From: Bryobacterales bacterium
Lineage (GTDB): Bacteria > Acidobacteriota > Terriglobia > Bryobacterales > Bryobacteraceae
Assembly: GCA_025456495.1 (NCBI GenBank)
Contig: JALOKO010000071.1
Span: 1 to 10,903 of the forward strand
Direction of reading: 5' to 3'
DNA: 10,903 nucleotides
The first letter of the stretch is position 1, and every line of letters begins with the position of its first letter. Below are positions 1-6,532 of this stretch, one piece after another. The translations under genes and the position numbers were made by a program. The notes under the pieces were generated by a model. The model was not told the origin of the DNA. It searched no databases and saw only the letters and a program-made list of their open reading frames with translations.

Positions 1-54
1 GCATTCAGCAACCCTAACCCATTGAAGAGGATCTCCAGCAGGAATTCGTAAGAC

Positions 55-1713
55 ATGGCCAAGTTCATATTCGTTACAGGTGGAGTGGTTTCCTCGCTGG
101 GGAAAGGCATCGCCGCGGCTTCCATTGGCTGCCTGCTGGAACGGCGCGGCCTGAAGGTGGCCCTGCAGAAGTTCGATCCCTATCTGAACGTCGATCCCGG
201 TACGATGAGCCCCTTCCAGCATGGCGAGGTGTTCGCCACCGACGATGGCGCGGAAACCGACCTCGACCTTGGCCACTACGAGCGGTTCACCCACGCGCAC
301 CTGACACGGCTGAACAACCTCACCAGCGGTCGCATCTACGAGTCCATCATTCAAAAGGAGCGGCGTGGGGACTACCTGGGCAAGACGGTGCAGGTGATTC
401 CCCACGTCACGGACGAGATCAAGTCGGCCGCCCGGCGCCTGGCTGCTGACCACGACATTGTCATTGCCGAAATCGGCGGCACGGTGGGCGACATCGAGTC
501 GCTTCCCTTCCTGGAGGCCATCCGCCAGATGCGCCACGAGCTGGGCCGGGAGAACACCCTCTTCGTTCATGTAACGCTCGTGCCCTGGATTGCCGCCGCC
601 CACGAGCTGAAGACCAAGCCTACCCAGCACAGCGTGAAGGAATTGCGAGCCATCGGCATCCAACCGGACCTGCTGCTCTGCCGCTCTGAGCGTTTTCTGC
701 CCGACGATGTCCGCCAGAAGATCGCCCTGTTCTGCGACGTCGATGGGGACGCCGTCATCACCGCCAGCGATGTCGCTTCCGTCTATGAAGTGCCGCTGGT
801 CTTCGCTGAACAGAAGGTAGATCGCACCATCCTTCGCCTGCTGCATCTGGACGTGCCTGAGGCCGATATGGAAAGCTGGCGCGAGATGGTGGTGCGGATG
901 CAGAATCCGGTGGATCAGGTGGATATCGGGCTGGTGGGCAAGTATGTGGAGTATGAAGATTCCTACAAAAGCCTGAAGGAAGCGCTGCTGCACGGGGGGC
1001 TGGCTCACAACTTGAAGGTGAACATCCACTGGGTGGAGGCCGAAGATCTGGTTGACCAGAAATCCGCCATGTCCGCCCTGTCCCGGATGGATGCCATCCT
1101 GGTGCCCGGCGGCTTTGGCAAGCGCGGCATTGCCGGCATGCTGGAGGCCATCCGCTGCGCTCGCGAAAACGACGTTCCCTATTTCGGAATCTGCCTGGGC
1201 ATGCAGACCATGGTGATCGAATTTGCCCGCAATGTCTGCGGCATTGCCGATGCGGATTCCACTGAGTTTGATCCGGCCGTCGCGAATCGCGTCATCTACA
1301 AGCTGCGCGAGCTGCGTGGCGTGGACGAGTTGGGGGGCACCATGCGCCTGGGCGCTTATCCCTGCGCGCTGGCTGAGGGAAGCGTCGCCCGCGCTGCCTA
1401 TGGCGCGGAGCTGATTAGCGAACGGCACCGCCATCGCTTTGAGTTCAACCGTAAGTTTGAGGAAGTGCTCACCCGCCACGGCCTTCGCATCACCGGCGAA
1501 AGCCCGGGCGATCGCACCTACGTGGAGATCTGCGAGTTACCCGGACACCGCTGGTTCCTGGGTTGCCAGTTCCATCCTGAGTTTAAGTCGAAGCCCCTGG
1601 AGCCCCATCCGCTGTTCTCGAGTTTCGTGGGCGCCGCCTACCGGTATCGCCGTCTGCGGCTTGCGCCGCTTGCCGGAGGTGCGGAAGAGTATAGCCATGT
1701 CAACCCTCATTGA
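55..1713 (+). CDS. pyrG: CTP synthase (glutamine-hydrolysing)
   Basis: Cytosolic CTP synthase makes CTP from UTP, ATP and glutamine, the last step of pyrimidine nucleotide synthesis. At 552 residues it has the usual family length. The N-terminal amidoligase domain (about 1-265) opens with the family P-loop region TGGVVSSLGKG and contains the Mg/UTP-binding stretch DPGTMSPFQHGEVF. The C-terminal class I glutaminase domain (about 290-540) carries the nucleophile Cys380 in GICLGMQ and the His507/Glu509 pair in QFHPEF, so the full triad is present. The ATG is preceded by a modest AGGA at 40-43. The last 17 bases overlap the start of kdsA, which suggests translational coupling. The pairing makes sense because CTP is used to activate Kdo. 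Identification is secure; nothing looks damaged. Confidence 0.98.
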   Translation: MAKFIFVTGGVVSSLGKGIAAASIGCLLERRGLKVALQKFDPYLNVDPGTMSPFQHGEVFATDDGAETDLDLGHYERFTHAHLTRLNNLTSGRIYESIIQKERRGDYLGKTVQVIPHVTDEIKSAARRLAADHDIVIAEIGGTVGDIESLPFLEAIRQMRHELGRENTLFVHVTLVPWIAAAHELKTKPTQHSVKELRAIGIQPDLLLCRSERFLPDDVRQKIALFCDVDGDAVITASDVASVYEVPLVFAEQKVDRTILRLLHLDVPEADMESWREMVVRMQNPVDQVDIGLVGKYVEYEDSYKSLKEALLHGGLAHNLKVNIHWVEAEDLVDQKSAMSALSRMDAILVPGGFGKRGIAGMLEAIRCARENDVPYFGICLGMQTMVIEFARNVCGIADADSTEFDPAVANRVIYKLRELRGVDELGGTMRLGAYPCALAEGSVARAAYGAELISERHRHRFEFNRKFEEVLTRHGLRITGESPGDRTYVEICELPGHRWFLGCQFHPEFKSKPLEPHPLFSSFVGAAYRYRRLRLAPLAGGAEEYSHVNPH

Positions 1714-2527
1714 GGCTGGCCCTCAGCCGGAACACGCCGTCCGTTTTGCAGCCGGGGAAGCCCTTGCCCTCATCTGCGGACCCTGCGTGATTGAAAGCGA
1801 AGAGCACTGCGTGTTTCTCGCTACAGAGCTCCGTCGCATGTTGGGCGCCTTTGTCTTCAAGGCATCCTTCGACAAAGCCAACCGCAGCAGCATCAGCGCC
1901 TATCGCGGACCCGGCCTGGAGGCGGGCATGCGCATTCTGCGAAACCTGCGCCAACAAGGCTATCCCGTGCTCACCGATATCCACGAGCCGGAGCAAGCAG
2001 CGCTGGTGGCGGATTCGGTGGACATCCTGCAGATTCCGGCCTTCCTCTGCCGTCAAACTGACCTGCTGGTGGAAGCGGGCCGCACCGGTCGTATCGTCAA
2101 CATCAAGAAGGGACAGTTCGTCTCCCCGAAGGACTTCCTGCTGGCTGCCGAGAAGGTAGCCTCCACCGGCAATGACAGGATTCTGCTCACCGAACGCGGG
2201 TCCTCGTTCGGCTACAACAATCTGGTGGTGGATATGCGCGGCCTGCGAATCATGCACGATTCCGGCTATCCCGTCATCTTCGACGCAACGCATAGCGTCC
2301 AGTTGCCCGGTGGCGGGGGTGACCGTTCCGTAGGCCAGCCGGAGTTCATCGAAACTCTGGCGCGCGCCGCCGTCGCCACTGGCCTTGAGGGGGTCTTCAT
2401 GGAAGTACACGAAGCCCCTGAACGCGCCCTTTCCGATGGCGCCAACGCCATGCGCCTGGACGCTTTGCCTGCTCTGGCCAAACGCCTCCGCACCCTGGAT
2501 GCCTGCGTAAAGGCGCCCGCGTTCTAG
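1697..2527 (+). CDS. kdsA: 3-deoxy-8-phosphooctulonate synthase (Kdo-8-P synthase), metal-dependent type
   Basis: Condenses phosphoenolpyruvate with arabinose-5-phosphate to Kdo-8-phosphate, the committed step toward the Kdo of LPS inner core; cytosolic. The frame is open further upstream (from 1439), but the ATG at 1697 gives a normal 276-residue protein and has GGAAGAG at 1683-1689, seven bases away. Family blocks in order: ICGPCVIES (26-34), FKASFDKANRSS, a GPG loop, LTDIHEP, IPAFLCRQTDLL, NIKKGQF, TERGSSFGYNNLVVDMR, DATHSVQLPGG and a C-terminal FMEVH...LSD. Cys30 in the GPC motif aligns with the metal-binding Cys of the Aquifex-type enzyme, where the E. coli enzyme has Asn; the other expected ligands (His of DATHS, Glu of FME, Asp of LSD) are also present, so I assign the metal-dependent class. 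It overlaps pyrG by 17 bases, implying one transcript. It shows the organism makes LPS. Confidence 0.96.
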   Translation: MSTLIEAGPQPEHAVRFAAGEALALICGPCVIESEEHCVFLATELRRMLGAFVFKASFDKANRSSISAYRGPGLEAGMRILRNLRQQGYPVLTDIHEPEQAALVADSVDILQIPAFLCRQTDLLVEAGRTGRIVNIKKGQFVSPKDFLLAAEKVASTGNDRILLTERGSSFGYNNLVVDMRGLRIMHDSGYPVIFDATHSVQLPGGGGDRSVGQPEFIETLARAAVATGLEGVFMEVHEAPERALSDGANAMRLDALPALAKRLRTLDACVKAPAF

Positions 2528-2567
2528 CGGAGTCTTCCCGCAGGCATTACCCGCAATTCCCTACAGG

Positions 2568-3188
2568 TCAATCTGGCTTCCCTGCAGAAGCGGGCGTTTC
2601 TTCCCGCGCGTACCCCTCCCGCGCCAGATTCCTGCCGGATTGTCGGTAGGCTTCCCGAGGCAGGTCGCTTACCCCGCTGCCATCAATCCAACGGTTGTAA
2701 AAATTGAACAGGGCGCACACAGTGATCGCGTCGTAGATGGCCTCATCGTTGTAGCCCGCTTCATGCAGCGCGGCGATATCCGCCACGTTCACCGTAGCGC
2801 AGTCCTGGTTCACCTTCCCCACGAAGCGCAGCAGCGATTTTTCCGCATCGGAAAGGGCGCAGTGCTCAAGGTCTTCGATTGCCTGCCACACCAGCGACTC
2901 ATCGCCCAACAGTTCCGCCGCGACCGCGGCGTGGCTGCCCAGTCAAAACAAGCAGTGGTTGCCTTTTGAGGTTACCGCCGCAATCAGCTCTCGCATTCCC
3001 GGGCTCAAGGGTGATGGACCCCGCATCACGGCTTGCGTAAACTGCGCCAGGTGTTTGGTGGCTGCCGGTTTATAGGCGAACAGGTGCAGGATCTGTGGGA
3101 CGGGCGCCCCCACACTCCCTAAAAAGCGTGCCGCGTCCGCGAAGGGTCCGCCTGCGTGTGGATTCTGCTCCACCGTAAAGAGGTACAT
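2568..3188 (-). CDS. AhpD/carboxymuconolactone-decarboxylase-like selenoprotein (in-frame UGA = Sec)
   Basis: Seen: two minus-strand reading frames (ending at 2943 and starting near 2909) are in the same frame and separated only by a TGA at 2945-2943. Read through, they give one 206-residue protein. Residues 67-86 fit the AhpD motif EX11CXXCX3H exactly: Glu67, Cys79, the UGA as residue 82, His86. The UGA replaces the second, peroxide-facing cysteine. The C-terminal half (LSDAEKSLLRFVGKVN..., AGYNDEAIYDAITVCALFNFYNR) is typical of peroxidase-related CMD proteins. Known: AhpD-fold proteins use CXXC for thiol redox and peroxide reduction. Inferred: Cys79-x-x-Sec82 redox centre; the substrate is unknown. 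Start: the ATG at 3188-3186 has GGAA at 3201-3198, nine bases upstream; an ATG at 3197 is possible but lacks spacing. It lies 88 bases downstream of the enolase-like gene, same strand, and is convergent with kdsA. Sec use requires selA/B/C/D elsewhere in the genome. Alternative: a nonsense-mutated pseudogene, less likely given position and SECIS. Confidence 0.86.
2910..2945 (-). promoter_or_regulatory. Putative bacterial SECIS element directly after the UGA codon
   Basis: The UGA (2945-2943) is followed by C, a context that terminates poorly. Twelve bases downstream, CGCCGC (2931-2926), loop GGUC (2925-2922) and GCGGCG (2921-2916) form a perfect 6-bp hairpin. An outer CAG/CUG pairing (2937-2935 with 2912-2910) across a 3x3 internal loop extends it. 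The apical loop starts 18 bases after the UGA, inside the 16-37 base range described for bacterial SECIS elements. It contains the same GGUC found in the E. coli fdhF SECIS loop at nearly the same distance. I see no bulged U as in fdhF. Its expected role is binding SelB carrying Sec-tRNA. The bases also encode residues of the protein, so the structure lies entirely within the coding sequence. Confidence 0.75.
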
Positions 3189-3276
3189 CGGATGCATTTC
3201 CAAAGTGTGTACCCAAGCAGGTTGAATTCCTATACGGAAAATCAATTAGCGCAAAGTGATGATTTCATCCCAATCG

Positions 3277-4506
3277 CTACCAGTTCGTCAGCGATCCGTC
3301 GCGCCGGTACAGCAGCGGGATGGGACGGGACCCTTCAGTGATTTCGGCCTGCATCGTCAGCCCCTCCGCGCGGAAGGTAACGCCCAGTCCAGGACGATCA
3401 TTCGGCCACAATTTCCCTTCGCGGAAGTCATAGCATACGGGCAGATAGGGCTGCTGTTGCGTGCCGTCCCCGGTCATCTCCATCAGCACGGTGCCAGGGA
3501 AGGCAGCGCAGCAGTGTACCAGCGCCGCTTCGGCAATTGGCCCGGTGAAGTGTGGAACCAGACCGATGTAGTGCGTTTCGCACAGCGCCGCAATCTTCAT
3601 GAATTCGGTGATGCCGCCGCAGTTGGGAATGCTCACGCGGCTGAAGTCGATGAGGCGGTTTTCCACCAGGATGTTCACCTCCCAGCGGTCGCCGAACTGC
3701 TCGCCAACCGCCACGGGCACTCGCACCATGGGACGCAACTGGCGGTATACCTCCGGGTTTTCTGACCGCACAAGGTCTTCCACGAAGTAGGGGTCCAGGT
3801 CTTCAATCAAGGTGGCCAACCGCACCGCTTGCGGGAAGTCATAGCGGGTGTGGAAGTCGATGGCCCAGTCGCCCTCCGCCCCGACTCCCTCGCGGATCTG
3901 GCGGCAGTTCTCCAGCGTCTTGCGCACGCTTTCCCGGGCGTCCATGGGCCGTCCCCTGCCCCCATCGGAAGCCGATGTGCGGAAGGCGCGAAACCCGGCG
4001 TCCATGCACGCCCGCGCTGTGTCGCGAAGCGTCGCCTTGCCGGGAAATCCAGTCGAGTAGCACTCCACATGATTGCGCAGACTTCCGCCCAGCAGCGCAT
4101 GGACGGGGATGTCCAGCGCCTTGCCCTTCAGGTCCCAGAGGGCCATGTCCAGCGCGCCCAATGCGTGCGTCTTCTCTCGCCCCGGGGGATAAAAGCGGCC
4201 CCGGTACATCAACTGCCACAGTTCCTCAATGCGGAAGGGATTGCCGCCAATCAACATCTCAGCGCATTCCCGAACGGTGTCCGGTGAGCCGCCCTCCCCA
4301 ATGCCCACCAGGCCGCTATCGGTTTCCACCGTCACCACGTCGAAGCTCTGGTTGAACATGGGCCGCGATGCGGGGGAGCGGTAGTGCCGGACGCGGGTAA
4401 TCTTCGTCTCGCGCAATGCGGCTTCGGCGCGGCGCTGCAGGCCCAGGGTCCCCATGCCCAGGGATGCCATGCCTACTGATGCCATCATGAACTGCCGTCG
4501 CTTCAT
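3277..4506 (-). CDS. Tat-exported enolase-superfamily protein, galactonate-dehydratase-like (mandelate racemase/muconate lactonizing group)
   Basis: A 409-residue protein that probably abstracts a proton alpha to a carboxylate, most likely dehydrating a sugar acid. The start is fixed by ATG 4506-4504 with AGGAGG at 4521-4516, nine bases away; an upstream in-frame ATG at 4593 would put the Tat motif internally. Residues 1-29 form a twin-arginine signal: KRRQFMM, then a Gly/Met/Leu-rich core, with probable cleavage after AEA (27-29), so it acts in the periplasm. The enolase N-terminal capping domain is about 34-145, the barrel about 150-385. Metal ligands are Asp217 (DFH), Glu243 (FVED) and Glu269 (VGEQ), with His219 and His319 (VPHF) as catalytic candidates. 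The spacings 26, 26 and 50 equal those of D-galactonate dehydratase (183, 209, 235, 285). The substrate cannot be read from sequence. It is divergent from rhaB and upstream of the selenoprotein gene. Family certain, substrate unknown. Confidence 0.88.
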   Translation of the reverse strand: MKRRQFMMASVGMASLGMGTLGLQRRAEAALRETKITRVRHYRSPASRPMFNQSFDVVTVETDSGLVGIGEGGSPDTVRECAEMLIGGNPFRIEELWQLMYRGRFYPPGREKTHALGALDMALWDLKGKALDIPVHALLGGSLRNHVECYSTGFPGKATLRDTARACMDAGFRAFRTSASDGGRGRPMDARESVRKTLENCRQIREGVGAEGDWAIDFHTRYDFPQAVRLATLIEDLDPYFVEDLVRSENPEVYRQLRPMVRVPVAVGEQFGDRWEVNILVENRLIDFSRVSIPNCGGITEFMKIAALCETHYIGLVPHFTGPIAEAALVHCCAAFPGTVLMEMTGDGTQQQPYLPVCYDFREGKLWPNDRPGLGVTFRAEGLTMQAEITEGSRPIPLLYRRDGSLTNW

Positions 4507-4515
4507 CCTGCGCTT

Positions 4516-4521
4516 CCTCCT
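4516..4521 (-). promoter_or_regulatory. Shine-Dalgarno site that decides the start of the enolase-superfamily gene
   Basis: AGGAGG on the minus strand, nine bases before the ATG at 4506-4504. This selects the start immediately before the twin-arginine motif over the in-frame ATG at 4593, which has no comparable site and lies inside the repeat array. Confidence 0.8.
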
Positions 4522-4555
4522 GTTGGCCGGGCGCACCGCGCGGGCGCTGTTCCTG

Positions 4556-4561
4556 ATTCTA
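4556..4561 (-). promoter_or_regulatory. Candidate -10 box for the enolase-superfamily gene
   Basis: TAGAAT on the minus strand, placed to give a leader of roughly 43 bases containing the Shine-Dalgarno site. The matching -35 region (about 4579-4584, CACATC) is a poor match, so activation by a regulator at the neighbouring repeat array is plausible. Inference only. Confidence 0.35.
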
Positions 4562-4587
4562 TGCCCGCTGGCCGAAACGATGTGCGG

Positions 4588-4665
4588 CTCCACTGTGTTG
4601 CTCCACTGTGCAAGGTCACAGCTCTAGGTCACATGTCTAGTTCACAGGTCTAGTTCACAGTGCCA
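4588..4665. repeat. Six-unit 13-bp periodic repeat array in the divergent control region
   Basis: Units begin at 4588, 4601, 4614, 4627, 4640 and 4653, with exact 13-bp spacing. The first two share CTCCACTGTG; the last four follow GKTCACAKNTCTA with few differences, for example GGTCACATGTCTA and GTTCACAGGTCTA. All six have CAC at unit positions 4-6. The junction of units two and three forms a perfect inverted repeat, CTGTG-N6-CACAG, at 4606-4621. The array sits between the candidate -10 boxes of the two divergent genes, where an operator array would be expected. It could instead be a recent slippage product with no function. The periodicity is seen directly; the regulatory role is inferred. 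Confidence 0.7.
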
Positions 4666-4688
4666 CCCGGCACGGGCTTCCATATAAT
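4660..4688 (+). promoter_or_regulatory. Candidate rhaB promoter with consensus -10 box
   Basis: TATAAT at 4683-4688 is a perfect -10 match in otherwise GC-rich DNA. The base 17 positions upstream starts a poor -35 (GTGCCA, 4660-4665), which is also the left arm of a small hairpin, GTGCC-ACCC-GGCAC (4660-4673). Initiation about seven bases after the -10 box would fall at or next to the ATG at 4696, so the transcript would be leaderless or nearly so. The weak -35 suggests dependence on an activator. Confidence 0.45.
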
Positions 4689-4695
4689 GGGTGCG

Positions 4696-6162
4696 ATGCA
4701 ACGCTTCCTTGCCTTCGATCTGGGCGCCGAAAGTGGCCGCGCCATCCTGGGAATCCTCAATGGCGCCAACCTCGCCTTGCGCGAGCTGCACCGGTTCCCC
4801 AACACCCCGGTCCGCTTGCCCCAAGGCCTGTTCTGGGACATGCTGCGTCTCTTCCATGAGATTGAGGAAGGCATCCGCGTCGGCTCTCGCGAGTTCCCAC
4901 ACATTGATGGCATCGGGGTGGATACCTGGGGCGTTGACTTCGGCCTGCTGGGCGCCGATGGCACGCTGGTGGAAAACCCTCGCTGCTATCGCGACGCCCG
5001 CACCAATGGCATCCTTGAGGCCGCCTTTCAGGTGATGCCTCGCGAGGCGCTCTATCGCCGTACCGGCATTCAGTTCCTGCAGTTCAACTCTCTGTTCCAG
5101 CTCTTCGCCATGCAACGCCAGAATGCCTCCGCGCTGCCCGTGGCCGCACAGCTGCTTCACGTTCCTGACTTGTTGAACTACTGGCTCACAGGCAAAGCGG
5201 TTTCTGAGCGTACCATCGTCAGCACTTCCCAGTTCTACAACCCCGCGCAACATATCTGGGACAAAGAACTCCTCCAGGTCTTCGGCGTCGATCCCGTCAT
5301 CCTGGGTGACATCGTGGATCCAGGCGCCCTGCTGGGTCCACTGCTGCCCGACATCGCCGAAATGGCGCGCGCCTCCAGCCCCATCCCCGTTTACGCCAGC
5401 GCGGGCCACGATACCGCCTGCGCCGTGGCCGCGGCGCCGGCATTGCCCCGTCACAACTGGTGCTATATTTCTTCCGGTACCTGGTCTTTGATGGGCGCGG
5501 AACTCGATGCCCCCATCATGGACGAACGCGCCCTTGCCCACACGTTCACCAACGAGGTGGGCGTCGGTGGCAAGATCCGCTTCCTGAAGAACATCATGGG
5601 CCTGTGGTTGCTGCAGGAATGCCGCCGCGCCTGGGCCGCCGATGGCAAGGAATTCACCTACGACGAACTCGTGATTGCCGCCTTGTCCGCGCCCCCCTTC
5701 CAGGCTGTCGTTGACCCCGACGCCTTCCTGGCGCCCGGCCGCATGCCCGAGAAGATCCAGGATTACTGCAGCCGCACCGGTCAGCCCGTCCCCTCCGGAC
5801 CAGAGCACATCACACGCGTCATCTTTGAGAGCCTGGCGGTCTGCTATCGCAAAGTGCTTGCCGACCTGGAAGACACCCTGGGCCGTCGCATGGACGTCAT
5901 CCACATCCTGGGTGGAGGCTCACGGAATTCGGTGCTGAACCAATTTGTCGCGGACGCTACGGGCCGCACGGTCATCGCGGGCCCCGCGGAAGCCACCGCC
6001 ATCGGCAACGTGCTGGTGCAGGCCATGGGCAGCGGCCTGATTGAAAGCCACGAAAAGGCCCGCGAGGTGGTGCGGAACTCCTTTGAGGTGAAGCGCTTTG
6101 AACCCCAGCCCAATACCGGCTGGGAAACCGCCTACGCCACCTTCCGCCAACTCACCTCATGA
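4696..6162 (+). CDS. rhaB: Rhamnulokinase
   Basis: Cytosolic FGGY-family kinase that phosphorylates L-rhamnulose to L-rhamnulose-1-phosphate in rhamnose catabolism. From ATG 4696 it has 488 residues, close to the family norm, and begins MQRFLAFDLGAESGR like other rhamnulokinases. The frame is open from a GTG at 4660 and an ATG at 4687, but these add residues not found in the family. Visible motifs: ATP-binding DLGAESGR (8-15), GVDTWGVDFGLL, catalytic Asp239 in SAGHDTACAV, YISSGTWSLMG, and the C-terminal nucleotide motif LGGGSRNSVLNQFVADATGR followed by AGPAEATAIGN. I see no convincing Shine-Dalgarno site; the TATAAT seven bases before the ATG points to a leaderless message. No rhaA, rhaD or rhamnose transporter is present in the window; the neighbours are a divergent sugar-acid-enzyme gene and a large TonB receptor. 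Family assignment strong. Confidence 0.95.
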   Translation: MQRFLAFDLGAESGRAILGILNGANLALRELHRFPNTPVRLPQGLFWDMLRLFHEIEEGIRVGSREFPHIDGIGVDTWGVDFGLLGADGTLVENPRCYRDARTNGILEAAFQVMPREALYRRTGIQFLQFNSLFQLFAMQRQNASALPVAAQLLHVPDLLNYWLTGKAVSERTIVSTSQFYNPAQHIWDKELLQVFGVDPVILGDIVDPGALLGPLLPDIAEMARASSPIPVYASAGHDTACAVAAAPALPRHNWCYISSGTWSLMGAELDAPIMDERALAHTFTNEVGVGGKIRFLKNIMGLWLLQECRRAWAADGKEFTYDELVIAALSAPPFQAVVDPDAFLAPGRMPEKIQDYCSRTGQPVPSGPEHITRVIFESLAVCYRKVLADLEDTLGRRMDVIHILGGGSRNSVLNQFVADATGRTVIAGPAEATAIGNVLVQAMGSGLIESHEKAREVVRNSFEVKRFEPQPNTGWETAYATFRQLTS

Positions 6163-6329
6163 TGTGCCGCCAATCCCTGCCAGCGCCAGCCGCCTCCCGC
6201 ATCACCAGCCGTTCGGCTGTGCCTGTCGCCGATTCGCGCCGTGACGGACTTTGCCCCGATCTCCATGGCGCAGATCATGGATCCCGTGTCGCGGTCGTCG
6301 CCTCGCCCCGGGGCCAAGATCGTCCCAAG

Positions 6330-6363
6330 ACCCTGTATGGTCCAGAACCCTGTATGGTCCAGG
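6330..6363. repeat. 17-bp tandem duplication
   Basis: ACCCTGTATGGTCCAGA (6330-6346) is followed directly by a copy differing only at the last base (6347-6363), and then by the start of a third, degenerate unit (AACCTG). It lies in non-coding DNA about 200 bases before the receptor gene. It could be a duplicated binding site or simple slippage. Confidence 0.75.
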
Positions 6364-6516
6364 AACCTGCCGGGTAGAGGGTGACGGGCATGGGTTGTCC
6401 CCTGTAACGTCGGCCTCCTGACGTAAATCCGTTACGATCTCCGTTTCGTCCCAGTGACAATCCGCTCACGCAGGTTCTAGCGCTCATGCCCCGCTGGTAC
6501 CCTCCATGTGTACCCC

Positions 6517-6532
6517 TTGACGAAAAGGTCAA
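6517..6532. promoter_or_regulatory. Palindrome TTGAC-N6-GTCAA upstream of the receptor gene
   Basis: A perfect 5-bp inverted repeat with a six-base spacer (TTGACGAAAAGGTCAA), 24 bases before the GTG start of the TonB-dependent receptor and just upstream of its GGAG. The size fits a dimeric regulator site. TTGACG also resembles a -35 box, but no -10 follows at the right distance. Confidence 0.35.

Noticed and set aside
2568..3245. Reading the AhpD-like gene as two separate genes or a pseudogene
   Set aside because: The second fragment would start at a TTG inside a conserved family block with no ribosome site; both halves are in one frame, the only lesion is a UGA at a catalytic Cys position, and a SECIS-like hairpin follows.
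3256..3765. Plus-strand open frame opposite the enolase-like gene
   Set aside because: It overlaps a confidently identified gene and has no domain-like features.
4507..4593. Longer N-terminus of the enolase-like protein from the ATG at 4593
   Set aside because: It would bury the twin-arginine signal 29 residues inside, lacks a ribosome site, and lies in the repeat/promoter region.
4606..4621. CRP-type site at CTGTG-N6-CACAG
   Set aside because: In a CRP site the TGTG and CACA cores are eight bases apart, here six; it is better explained as the junction of two repeat units.
4666..4682. Sigma-54 promoter (GGCACG before rhaB)
   Set aside because: The -12 GC element is missing at the required spacing.
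4642..5904. 420-codon antisense open frame opposite rhaB
   Set aside because: A shadow of rhaB; the composition is low-complexity Gly/Ala/Val/Gln-rich and no family is recognisable.
6422..6433. 12-base word CGTAAATCCGTT shared with 10127-10138
   Set aside because: A few shared 12-mers are expected by chance in a window of this size, and the flanks differ.
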